Assembly (NCBI GenBank): GCA_947259115.1
Contig: CAMYKS010000014.1
Coordinates: 57,280-121,279, forward strand
Origin: an uncultured Desulfobulbaceae bacterium
GTDB lineage: Bacteria > Desulfobacterota > Desulfobulbia > Desulfobulbales > BM004
Length of the DNA: 64,000 bases
Reading direction: 5' to 3'
The notes below the pieces were generated by a model, which was given only the letters and a program-made list of their open reading frames with translations, was not told where the DNA came from and ran no database searches. This document shows positions 25,342 to 33,868 of the stretch, piece by piece. Numbering within the stretch: position 1 is the stretch's first letter; every line of letters starts with the position of its first letter. A program made the translations under genes and the position numbers.

Positions 25342-28300
25342 CGTTTTTTTCCATGCTGTTTTTTGCTGCTTGGTGGATCGGCACACTGTCAGTCAAAGAG
25401 TCAATCATTGCCGTTATTTGGTCATCTTTGAAGCTGTTTACCTGGAATGCCTTTGCCGGGCAAATACCGGCACAGATGCCGCAGCCAGTACATTTAACTT
25501 CGTTATGGCTAACCCTGCCGTCTTCATCAATAAAGGGGGAGTCGAACGGACAGGCACGGAAGCAGGCCAGGCATGACATGCATTTATCACGCTTGTGTTT
25601 TGCAATAATGCCGGAGACTGCAAGCTGGCTCTGGGACAAAATTGCTCCTGCGCGGCTTGCTGCAGCCAGGGCCTGGCTGATGGTCTCGTCAATATTCTTT
25701 GGGGCATGGGCAAGGCCGGCCACAAAAAGTCCTTCACCGGCAAAATCGACAGGGCGCAACTTGACATGGGCTTCCAGGAAATAACCGTCCTCATTCCTTG
25801 TCAACTTATACATTTTGCCTAATTCTTCATTGGCAGGTTGGGGTCGCAGACCGGTGGACAGGACCACATAGTCGCTGGTCATGATTACTTCCTTTTCCAG
25901 GACCGGGTCATAGGCCTTGATTCGGAATTCCTGTCCATCAGGCATCACCTGTGGTTTATTGTCTACCTCGTACCTGATAAATCGTACACCCAGGTCCCGG
26001 GCCTTTGCATAGTAACTTTCCCGCAGACCATAGGTCCGGATGTCGCGGTAATATATCACTACCTGAGCGTCAGGGGTCCCTTCCTTGATGGCAATGGCAT
26101 TCTTAATGGCATCCTGGCAGCATATACGAGAACAGTAGTTATGCGGTTCCTCCCTGGACCCGACGCATTGGATCATTGCAATGCGGTCTCCTTTCTGCAA
26201 TTTTTTTTCTGCCAGACGCCTCTCAAATTGCCTTTGGGTGAGGACATTATCCGACTCTTCATAGCCATACTCGGTGGGCATATATTCATTGCCGCCGCTG
26301 GTTATCACAATTACACCATGGTCAATTTGGCTGCTGTCGCTTAAGGTTGTCTTAAAATTACCGACATAGCCTTCGGTTTTGCTGACCTGGACATTGACAT
26401 GCACTGTAATGGCCGGATGATCATCAATCTGAAGATTTTTACGGCGCACCAATTCCCTGATACTGTCTCCCTCCAGTGTATGCAATACGCCGGCAGCCAG
26501 GCCGCCCAGATGGGCTTCCTTCTCAACGATATGAACGCTGAAACCCTGTTCGGCCAGTGAAAGGGCTGCCGTCATCCCGGCAATACCCCCTCCGATAATC
26601 ATAGCTGCAGGAGTAACCGGAACCGATTCGGACTTGACCTCCTGCAAAAGACTGGCCTTGGCAATATTCATATTGACAATTTCAATGGCCTTTTGGGTGG
26701 CAACCTCATTCTGTCCCATATGGCACCAGGAGCATTGTTCACGAATATCAGCAAGTTCAAAAAGATACTTGTTCAGGCCGGCTTCCCTGATTGTATCTTG
26801 AAAAAGAGGTTCATGGGTCCGCGGCGTACAGGAGGCAACAACCACTCGGTTCAAGCCCTTTTCCTTGATGAGTTCTTTTATCCTTTCCTGTCCGTCTGGG
26901 GCACAGGCGTAAATAACTGTTTCGGCATGGGCCACTGACGGCTGCTTTGCTGCATTTTCCGCAACCTTTTCCACATCCACGGTCTGGGAAATATTTATGC
27001 CGCAGTGGCAGACAATGACACCAACCCGGGGTTCGTCGGCACCGGTTTCCTTCTCCGGCGGCAGAGAGACCTCTTCCACCTCTTTCCCTCTGCTTTTATC
27101 CAGGATGGCCATGGCTGCCGCCGCCGCTGCACTCCCCTGGACAACGGTTTCCGGGATATCCTTCGGCCCCTGGTAAGTTCCGGCCACAAAAATACCGGGT
27201 CTGGACGTTTCTATGGGACTCAGGCGGGAGGTTTTGGGAAGTCCAAACTCGTCGGTGCTGATATCAAAGATCCTGGCAAATTCAAGGGCATCCTTTTTGG
27301 GCTGCAGGCCCACGGAAAGTACGACCATGTCAAAGTTTTCATCTTTCATGCTGCCGTGCCTGTCCACATACCGCATGAAAAGATCACCGGTTCCTGCTTC
27401 TTCATAGACAGCTGAAATCATGGCACGTTCATAGCGGACGTTATTTTCATCCCTGGCCCTGTCCGCATATTTATCAAAATCCTTACCAAAGGTTCTTTTC
27501 TCGTTGTAAAATATCGTCGGGGTTACTTCGGCGTCATGTTCCCGGGCAATGACCGCCTGTTTGGTCGCGTACATGCAGCAGACCGATGAACACCACGGAT
27601 TGGCATTGTGGGGATCGCGGGAGCCCACGCATTGAATCCAGGCTATTTTTTTAGGGTGCTTGGAGTCCGAAGGCCTTTTTATTTCACCCTTGAACGGGCC
27701 GGATGCAGAAAGAATCCGTTCAAACTGTAATGAAGTCACAACGTTGGGCCATCTGCCGTATCCCAGCTCCTGCTGGATCGTCGGATCATAGGTGTCGAGG
27801 CCTGGAGTGAGCAGCACGGCACCTGCTTTTAAATTAAACTCTTGAGGAGTGTCATCAAAATTGATGGCATTGGCATCACAGTATTTTTCACAGGCCCGAC
27901 ATCTGCCTTTTGTCAAATAGAGGCAATGGTCAGGGTCAATAACCCTGGTGTTCGGAACTGCCTGGGGAAAAAGACTGAATATGGCCTTGCGTTTTGCAAG
28001 TCCCTGGTCGAATTCACCCGGAACTTTTTTGGGACATTTGGTTTCACAAACACCGCAGCCGGTGCATTTTTCAGAATCAACGTAGCGTGCTTTCTGGCTG
28101 ATTTTAAGGGTGAAATTTCCGGCTACCCCGGAAACCTCAGTGACCTGTGCCATGGTATGGATTTTGATATTCGGATGCCGGCTGCTTTCCACCATTCTGG
28201 GAGAGATCATGCACATGGCGCAATCTCCGGTGGGAAAGGTTTTGTCAAGCATAGCCATGGTCCCGCCAACAGCTGAATCCTTACTGACCAGATGGACCAT

Positions 28301-28396
28301 AAATCCACTGTCAGCCAGGTCCAGGGCTGCCTGCATGCCGCCGATGCCTGCCCCGACGATAACAACTGAGCCTATTTGTTGAGGTCCTGATTCCAT
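25316..28396 (-). CDS. hdrA: HdrA, double-module form (two FAD modules and ferredoxin domains)
   Basis: About 1026 residues from the ATG one base after the hdrB stop; typical HdrA is ~650, so this is the long duplicated form. The first module has IVGAGIGGMQAALDLA and a 4Fe-4S motif CTGCGVCETKCP near residue 115, with the HdrA-specific CSSVCCMYATKQA. A GVIVCHCG linker follows, then a second FAD module (IIGGGIAGMTAALSLA) with CSRICCQDAIKNA. At the C-terminus are two 4Fe-4S clusters (CMSCLACFRACP, CTGCGICAGICP). HdrA is the flavin-based branching subunit of heterodisulfide-reductase-like complexes. Genes hdrB and hdrC are directly upstream. Confidence 0.93.
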   Translation of the reverse strand: MESGPQQIGSVVIVGAGIGGMQAALDLADSGFMVHLVSKDSAVGGTMAMLDKTFPTGDCAMCMISPRMVESSRHPNIKIHTMAQVTEVSGVAGNFTLKISQKARYVDSEKCTGCGVCETKCPKKVPGEFDQGLAKRKAIFSLFPQAVPNTRVIDPDHCLYLTKGRCRACEKYCDANAINFDDTPQEFNLKAGAVLLTPGLDTYDPTIQQELGYGRWPNVVTSLQFERILSASGPFKGEIKRPSDSKHPKKIAWIQCVGSRDPHNANPWCSSVCCMYATKQAVIAREHDAEVTPTIFYNEKRTFGKDFDKYADRARDENNVRYERAMISAVYEEAGTGDLFMRYVDRHGSMKDENFDMVVLSVGLQPKKDALEFARIFDISTDEFGLPKTSRLSPIETSRPGIFVAGTYQGPKDIPETVVQGSAAAAAAMAILDKSRGKEVEEVSLPPEKETGADEPRVGVIVCHCGINISQTVDVEKVAENAAKQPSVAHAETVIYACAPDGQERIKELIKEKGLNRVVVASCTPRTHEPLFQDTIREAGLNKYLFELADIREQCSWCHMGQNEVATQKAIEIVNMNIAKASLLQEVKSESVPVTPAAMIIGGGIAGMTAALSLAEQGFSVHIVEKEAHLGGLAAGVLHTLEGDSIRELVRRKNLQIDDHPAITVHVNVQVSKTEGYVGNFKTTLSDSSQIDHGVIVITSGGNEYMPTEYGYEESDNVLTQRQFERRLAEKKLQKGDRIAMIQCVGSREEPHNYCSRICCQDAIKNAIAIKEGTPDAQVVIYYRDIRTYGLRESYYAKARDLGVRFIRYEVDNKPQVMPDGQEFRIKAYDPVLEKEVIMTSDYVVLSTGLRPQPANEELGKMYKLTRNEDGYFLEAHVKLRPVDFAGEGLFVAGLAHAPKNIDETISQALAAASRAGAILSQSQLAVSGIIAKHKRDKCMSCLACFRACPFDSPFIDEDGRVSHNEVKCTGCGICAGICPAKAFQVNSFKDDQITAMIDSLTDSVPIHQAAKNSMEKNDDPNCNCS

Positions 28397-28397
28397 G

Positions 28398-29279
28398 TTA
28401 CACCGAATCTCCGCACAGGTCAGTCCAATCCATTCCATTGATGAATAGATCATCGCCTGGCTGTAATTCCTCTTTGCTCAACCCAAAAGCCATGCCAATC
28501 AACTCTGTGATGAAATAGACGGGCAAACGTTCCTTAATGTCATGTTTTTCACAGAAATTATCCTGTTGGGATTCCATATTCATCTGGCACATAGGGCAGT
28601 TGACCACGAAACAATCCGCATCCCTTGAAACTGCATCCCGCATGATTTTTGCCATCAAATCCAGGGCGCCTTCAGGGTTATAGATAACCGACGAAGCTCC
28701 ACAGCAAAGCGTCTTATAATTCCAATCCACCGCCTTCACTCCGGTAGCCTCAAGTACCGTTTCCATGGCCTGGGGATTCTCAACATTATCTGAAATGGGC
28801 ACATCATAGGGAAACCTTGTATTCATACAGCCGTAGTAGCAGGCAGGACTGTAGCCTTCAAGTTTCTGCAGGGGAATTGACTTGAACCTGCTGCCCTTTA
28901 TCTCTCTTCTCAATACGTCCAGGGCAGAGGATACCTTGATGTTGCCTGTGGTTTTCTTAGACAATTCAAAATTGATCTCATTTTTCAACAATGGAAAATC
29001 CTGTAACTGTTTCTGGGCCACCATAGTCCTGGAGTAGCAGGCTGAACAGGGTATGACCAGTTCCGATAATCCTGTGGACTCAGCTATCCCAATATTTCTG
29101 GCAGGCAGGGCAACAGCCATGAAATCATTAATCTTGCCGGCCGATGTTGCGCCGCAGCAGCTCCAATCTTCCAATTCTTTCAATTTCAGGTCAAGCATGC
29201 CCAAAACCAGCTTGATCTGATGATTGTAGAGCTTGGCAGACTGATACAGTGAACATCCCGGGTAATATGCTAAATCCAT
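28398..29279 (-). CDS. hdrB: HdrB, CCG-domain subunit
   Basis: 293 residues with two cysteine-rich CCG motifs. The first is around residues 37-81 (SCCGATSAG, CSACYSRT), the second around residues 190-233 (LCCGAS, CPMCQMNM). In HdrB these bind two non-cubane [4Fe-4S] clusters that act on disulfides. The start overlaps hdrC by ten bases. Bacteria lack CoM-S-S-CoB, so the electron acceptor or donor here is unknown; MetVF is the likely partner by gene order. Confidence 0.93.
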   Translation of the reverse strand: MDLAYYPGCSLYQSAKLYNHQIKLVLGMLDLKLKELEDWSCCGATSAGKINDFMAVALPARNIGIAESTGLSELVIPCSACYSRTMVAQKQLQDFPLLKNEINFELSKKTTGNIKVSSALDVLRREIKGSRFKSIPLQKLEGYSPACYYGCMNTRFPYDVPISDNVENPQAMETVLEATGVKAVDWNYKTLCCGASSVIYNPEGALDLMAKIMRDAVSRDADCFVVNCPMCQMNMESQQDNFCEKHDIKERLPVYFITELIGMAFGLSKEELQPGDDLFINGMDWTDLCGDSV

Positions 29280-29884
29280 TTTCGACCTGACGATTTTTTA
29301 TAGAGGCGGGAAATTTCGTCACGCCCCTTGCTTGAATGAAATGAGAGATGCAACCGTTTTTGTTTGAACATCTTCCAGGCTAAAGTTGATTTACTCATGA
29401 TTTCGGAAAGAATTGCGACGTAATTTCCCTTTTTGAGATGATCCCACATGTTACGCAGCTGAAACTCACCCATCATGCCTATTTCATTAATACGGCCCCA
29501 GCGCAGGCTGTAGTTGAAAAAGGCCCTGTGGAAATTCTTATATTCCGGCTGCTGCGGATCTATGCCCGCATCAAGTGCCATTTTCTTCAGTGTGTCGGCA
29601 ATTCTGCCTGTTTTGATGTTGTTGGGACACCGGGTACCACAGGTATGACAGAACAAACATTTCCACGTCAGTTTGTTTGTTAAGGCATTTTCAATATCCC
29701 CAAGCACAACCATGCGGATCAGACGGTTAGGGGTGACCATGTCGGTATCTTCGGCAACCGGGCACCCTGAAGCACATCTTTTGCACTGGTAACAGGCGGT
29801 AAGATTCTGACCCGATCGTGCCATCACTTCCTGGGTAAAAACATCGGCTGCCTGGGGGGTATATTCAAAAGGTTCGCTAGCCAT
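29270..29884 (-). CDS. hdrC: HdrC, 4Fe-4S electron-transfer subunit
   Basis: 204 residues with two 4Fe-4S motifs: CYQCKRCASGCPVAED (near residue 31) and CLFCHTCGTRCPNNI (near residue 75). The rest is helical. This matches HdrC, which passes electrons between HdrA and HdrB. It overlaps the upstream CobW-type GTPase by eight bases and hdrB by ten, so it is tightly coupled. Confidence 0.93.
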   Translation of the reverse strand: MASEPFEYTPQAADVFTQEVMARSGQNLTACYQCKRCASGCPVAEDTDMVTPNRLIRMVVLGDIENALTNKLTWKCLFCHTCGTRCPNNIKTGRIADTLKKMALDAGIDPQQPEYKNFHRAFFNYSLRWGRINEIGMMGEFQLRNMWDHLKKGNYVAILSEIMSKSTLAWKMFKQKRLHLSFHSSKGRDEISRLYKKSSGRKWI

Positions 29885-30956
29885 TCTTGCCGTCCTTCAT
29901 ATTCATGTGCAACATGTCTTTCAAGCCTTTGGGTTGAAGCACTTCGCCTTTCGACCAGTTGTCTGTATCGACAACTCTACCGATCTCTTCCATGGAGTCT
30001 ATAGGACCTATAAAAACAACGATGTTCTTGTGCTTTATACGTTCTGACGGTATTCCCGGGTCCTCTAAGGTCCAGTCTCCCATGACATAACTGAAAATAT
30101 ACATGCTGCCCTCTGCCTCAACAAAACCCTTGGCCCGCACCACAGAAGAAGGCAGGCTGTCCGCCATTGCTTTTATCTTGCTGAGATCAACACCTGACCA
30201 TTTGTAGGTAACCGAGGCCAATGCATCCGGCGGTGTTATCTCAAGATCGGGTTGGTCTAAAAGGTCATCAATATATGTTTCGAGCTCCGAAGCAGACAAA
30301 AATCTTTGAGTGCTTTCAGCAGGGCTTGGAGGCTGGCTGCTGTCCGCTTCCCGTAGTTCCTCGAAAAAAAACTGCTCCAGGGGTATATCGGAGTATGTTG
30401 TTTCAATAAATACAGGGTCAGGATGAAATTCAGTCACAATTTGTTTAACCCTGTCAATGGATTCAGGTGTTGCAAGATCAACCTTGTTGATGATAAAAAA
30501 CGTGGAAGAGGCAATCTGTTTTTCCAGGGAGGCAAATGCCTCAAAGGCATCTTGAAAATGAACCGCATCGAGAATGCAGAATTGTTCCTTAAATTGAAAA
30601 CGATCGTTGAATATCGGCAGCTGCAAGTCCCGTTTCAAGTCCGAGGGATTGGCAACTCCTGTTGACTCCATGAGTAGGATATCCGGCTTGACTTTGGTGT
30701 TCAGTTCATAAAGGCCTTTGATAAAATCGGTTTTGACGCAGACGCAGAAAATTGAACCACGGCTGATTTCCATCATATCTATATCATCGCCTTCCACCAG
30801 GGTACCGTCAATGCCGATTTCACCGAATTCGTTCATCAGAATGGTGAGTTTTTTGTTCTTGGGAAAGCGGGCAATAATTCTGTTGAGCAACGTAGTTTTG
30901 CCGCTTCCCAGAAAACCGGTGATAAGAAAGACTTTTGTTGTTTCTGCCATGACCAT
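29877..30956 (-). CDS. CobW/G3E family GTPase with altered CxCC motif (CVC)
   Basis: 359 residues: P-loop GFLGSGKTT, LMNEFGEIGIDG, ESTGVANP, specificity motif INKVDLA near residue 160, and a C-terminal CobW_C-like region (WTLEDPGIPSERIKHKN, FIGP). The usual GGCxCC metal site reads RGSIFCVCV here: the first Cys is Ser, leaving a C-x-C pair. That implies altered metal affinity. It is the first gene of the hdrCBA-mvhD run and overlaps hdrC, suggesting a maturation or metal-delivery role for that complex (inference). Confidence 0.85.
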   Translation of the reverse strand: MVMAETTKVFLITGFLGSGKTTLLNRIIARFPKNKKLTILMNEFGEIGIDGTLVEGDDIDMMEISRGSIFCVCVKTDFIKGLYELNTKVKPDILLMESTGVANPSDLKRDLQLPIFNDRFQFKEQFCILDAVHFQDAFEAFASLEKQIASSTFFIINKVDLATPESIDRVKQIVTEFHPDPVFIETTYSDIPLEQFFFEELREADSSQPPSPAESTQRFLSASELETYIDDLLDQPDLEITPPDALASVTYKWSGVDLSKIKAMADSLPSSVVRAKGFVEAEGSMYIFSYVMGDWTLEDPGIPSERIKHKNIVVFIGPIDSMEEIGRVVDTDNWSKGEVLQPKGLKDMLHMNMKDGKNG

Positions 30957-30999
30957 CTTTTATAAATTAAGACTTAATAATGATTATCACAAGGGAAGA

Positions 31000-31037
31000 C
31001 CGGACTGAAAAACTGCATCTACAGCTTTTCAGTCCGG
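31000..31037 (-). terminator. Strong stem-loop between the URO-D/thioredoxin unit and the CobW-hdr unit
   Basis: A perfect 12-bp stem (CCGGACTGAAAA / TTTTCAGTCCGG) with a 14-base loop in the gap 30957-31218. It probably ends or attenuates the upstream transcript, so the hdr genes would need their own promoter downstream of it. I could not identify that promoter. Confidence 0.6.
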
Positions 31038-31218
31038 CCAAAAGACTAATCACTTTTAGTGCGTTAGAAATTGATTGCTTGTTTTTTTCAAGAAATCTAT
31101 TTCGTGAAGGCACTTACACCCACAAGAGGGAACTAAACTGAGTCCCCGAATGGGGGGCAGTTGAGTTACATGATTATTTGGCCAGGCCTGGACGAATAAT
31201 CGCTCAATTCAAAGAAAC

Positions 31219-31608
31219 TCAACCAGCCTTTGTTTTCAGGCCGGCACCGGCCTTTTTAAGGTTCTCTGCAATTTTGGCAAAGTCGAATCCTTCGTCACGG
31301 AGTGACATGAGTCTGTTTTTAACTGCCTCATCGGGGGCACGTTTCGCCATTTCATCAATGAGCTCCTCATACTGGGGGATAATGCTTTCAAAGACAAGAT
31401 CCCCCTGGATGCAAATGCTGGGCAGGACCTTGCCCTTTAATTCCATAAATTTACCAATACCTTCTTTATTCTTGATTGACCATTCCGAATATTCAATCAT
31501 ATCCTGAATATCATCCGGCAGAGCCGCGATGGATTCCATCATGTATCCACAGGCAGCACACTGCACACTGTCAAGGGTCAAGACATCAATTTGAATTTTT
31601 TCTGCCAT
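31219..31608 (-). CDS. Small thioredoxin-like protein (CAAC)
   Basis: About 129 residues from the ATG (MAEKIQ) preceded by AGGAG; an upstream start at 31641 lacks a site. Redox motif SVQCAACGYMMES near residue 17 and cis-Pro segment LPSICIQGDLVFE near residue 65. It is the closest visible relative of the selenocysteine protein at 22014-22298, with Cys where that has Sec. It is directly downstream of the Sec-type URO-D gene (27 bases), which suggests it may serve that enzyme. Confidence 0.85.
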   Translation of the reverse strand: MAEKIQIDVLTLDSVQCAACGYMMESIAALPDDIQDMIEYSEWSIKNKEGIGKFMELKGKVLPSICIQGDLVFESIIPQYEELIDEMAKRAPDEAVKNRLMSLRDEGFDFAKIAENLKKAGAGLKTKAG

Positions 31609-31634
31609 TATACAAGTCTCCTTTACACAAGTTT

Positions 31635-32669
31635 CTACCAAGATTCAGGATACTTGGCATAATAGGTTTCATACCATTCCTTAGCTTCGAGTACCTGCTC
31701 TATATGTTCCGCCGGAACATCATAAGGCATGTCTCAGCCAGGGGCAAAAGTATAGCCGATATGCCCCCCTGCGGCCAGGCTGACAATAGCATCCTCACGG
31801 GGTGAAAGCAGTCCCAGGCTGAGGGCAAGTGTCAGTTTAAGGTTGCCGCCGAAACCTTTACAGTGTTCTTTTGCCAGATCACGGACAAAGTTCATGTTTA
31901 ACTGTTCGTCAATTGCAAAACCGTGCGTCTTTAATTCGCAGACGTCCTTCATTACCTTGGTGGCATCGCCGCAGATAAAAAATGAGGATGTTTTTCCAGC
32001 ATCGTTTATCACATTAATTGCAGCTTCTACATTCGGGGTAACAAATTCCTGGAATGTTTCTGATCTGATCTGGGAGGCTACGGGGTCGATTATAGCAATA
32101 ATATCACAGCCCATATCAGCATAGAACTGGGCGGCAACTGCGCCGACCTGGCCGGCACATTCACAAACCGCAGCAGCAAACTCTTTATTTTTTACTACAT
32201 CGGTGAAAATGCGTACACCCGCCAGATGGGAAGCAAGTGTCAACGGACCGCATATACCGCCAATTAAGGCGCAATCCAGTTCATCCAGTTGTGGCTTGGC
32301 GATTCTTGCAGCTTCAAAGATTACCGGCCAGCGCCCCGAGTCTTTGGTCGGTAGCTGTAAACCTGCCTCGGTTGGGGTTTTGTCGGAACAGGGATGGGTT
32401 GTTACCGACGGCACATTATCCGGCCACCATTTCAGTTCGCAGCCAAGAGAATGGGCTTCGACGGAAAGATCAAAAAGCAATGGGATTCCGTCCGCCTTAT
32501 ACTTTTTGGCTGTTTCTACAAGACCTTTGGCTAAAATTTCAGGATCTTGCAGATACTTGTCAGCTGGTTCATTGATAACAAAAGCACAGTGCATCCCTGC
32601 ATATGGTACCCAGGGAGCAGATGCTGTCCTCATGCCTCTCACTGCGTCAATACATTTTTGTTTTGCCAT
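31635..32669 (-). CDS. Putative selenocysteine-containing URO-D-fold methyltransferase (TGA at codon 312; zinc His missing)
   Basis: Read through the TGA at 31734-31736, the gene is 344 residues, the length of its paralogues (348 each); stopping at TGA would lose the conserved tail. The C-terminus becomes TFAPG-U-DMPYDVPAEHI and aligns with VWPGCDIWPDV (36890 gene) and ATGCEFPP (12206 gene). Sec therefore replaces the distal zinc-ligand Cys of MtaA-type enzymes. The proximal motif HxCG reads FICG (residues 231-234), so the His ligand is Phe. A perfect 7-bp hairpin with a three-base loop (31704-31720) follows 13 bases after the TGA. Start has GGAG upstream. Probable role: corrinoid-dependent methyl transfer with a Cys/Sec site instead of His-Cys-Cys zinc. 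Substrate unknown. Confidence 0.85.
31704..31736 (-). promoter_or_regulatory. Strong candidate bacterial SECIS at the URO-D TGA
   Basis: Thirteen bases after the TGA is a perfect seven-base stem (ATGTTCC / GGAACAT) with loop GGC, so the apical loop is 21-23 bases past the TGA. This is the clearest of the four SECIS-like hairpins. Confidence 0.75.
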
Positions 32670-32815
32670 TTAGAATCTCCAATTTTTTTCAGTTATTTAA
32701 TAAATAAGGTTTCTATTCTGATTTTTTCCCGACAATCACCTCCTTTTATTTTGATAGGCTTAGAATTACATGCGACCGTTGAAAGTATGTCTTGGTTAAT
32801 CCTTTATTGCTGGAT

Positions 32816-33451
32816 TTACACCAACAAGATCACGGCGTAATATTTAAACAACTCCTTCGGGTCCTTCGCGACCCTGGTGTTGATTCCGAGATTTTTCAGG
32901 GTCCCGATTACATCGATCGACAAAGACTCAATGGTTGGACGTTTTTCGGTGGGGAAACGGCATGCTTCGGGGTAAGTGCATTTCTTGCATAATGTGCAAG
33001 CTCCGGATACCAGGCTGAATGCCTTATCATAGCCATCGAGAAAAAGTTGTCGTTCAAGGCTGACAGTCCCCTTCCAGAATCGGACCTGTCCACTTCTTTT
33101 CTTATTGCTATTTATATGAAAATTAGTGCATTGGTGAGAACCGACCAGGAGGAGGGCAATGGAATATTCGGAGATAATTGCCCGGGCCTGTGTGAGGTCA
33201 GGAGTCGCCGGGGGACATGACCAGTTCGTGTTGAATTGACTGCAGCCATAGCGGCATTTCAGGCCTACCCATTGGGCAAGTTCGAAATTCTCCACCCGGA
33301 AAGGCTTGACGGTTTCAAAACCGTATTCTCTGCCTTTGTCAGTAATGCGTTTAAGAATATCACCAGGAATACTGATTTCATCACGGAAGTATGTGTGCGT
33401 ACTAATATTCTGTCTTGATAATTCGATAATTTTATTACCTTTCCGTGCCAT
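32816..33451 (-). CDS. DUF2284 Cys-rich metal-binding protein (second copy)
   Basis: About 211 residues from the ATG (MARKGN) with AGGAG upstream; a start at 33481 lacks one. Family cysteines: LKCRYGCSQFNTNWSCPP near residue 63 and CTLCKKCTYPEACRFP near residue 155. Function is not established; binding of an Fe-S cluster or zinc is likely. It lies inside the C1 operon between the URO-D-Sec gene and a small unknown gene, as in other anaerobe methyltransferase loci I recall. Confidence 0.82.
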   Translation of the reverse strand: MARKGNKIIELSRQNISTHTYFRDEISIPGDILKRITDKGREYGFETVKPFRVENFELAQWVGLKCRYGCSQFNTNWSCPPATPDLTQARAIISEYSIALLLVGSHQCTNFHINSNKKRSGQVRFWKGTVSLERQLFLDGYDKAFSLVSGACTLCKKCTYPEACRFPTEKRPTIESLSIDVIGTLKNLGINTRVAKDPKELFKYYAVILLV

Positions 33452-33467
33452 AAATTTTCTCCTGTAG

Positions 33468-33785
33468 TCAATCAAAATCAATCAGGACATTCTGCGGCAA
33501 TGCCAGTTCCAGAGAAACCTCTGTAGCTTTTATGATAGCAATGGGAACCGGACAGCAGAGGTGGCAATGAGCCTTTTCCGTACTCTTGAAAATCAAATTT
33601 TTCGTATGGGGCTTGAATAGATCATCAATCGTTATGTCCGAGATGTTTGCTGCGAGTTTGTTGATCAATTTGCATTCAGAGCCAATGATCTCAATGGTTG
33701 CTGCTCTTTTTGACTTACGGGTAGCAGTTACCTCGCATTTAAATCCGCAGATTCCCGGGTTAACTGAAACAGTGACCTTTTCCAT
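33468..33785 (-). CDS. Small conserved protein of the methyltransferase locus (DUF6951-like)
   Basis: About 105 residues from the ATG (MEKVTV) preceded by AAGGAA; a start at 33842 has no site. Cysteines are at GICGFKC near residue 11, SECKLI, and HCHLCCPVP near residue 75. I know similar small proteins next to URO-D methyltransferase genes but no function; the DUF number is from memory. It is directly upstream of the DUF2284 gene and downstream of the RACo-type activator. Confidence 0.65.
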   Translation of the reverse strand: MEKVTVSVNPGICGFKCEVTATRKSKRAATIEIIGSECKLINKLAANISDITIDDLFKPHTKNLIFKSTEKAHCHLCCPVPIAIIKATEVSLELALPQNVLIDFD

Positions 33786-33868
33786 TCTGGTTCCTTCTGC
33801 CTGTCTAATTCGTGAAATGTGCCGGCCGGCAGCATTTAGCATGATGCCGGCCGGGCAGTAAATAAGAA

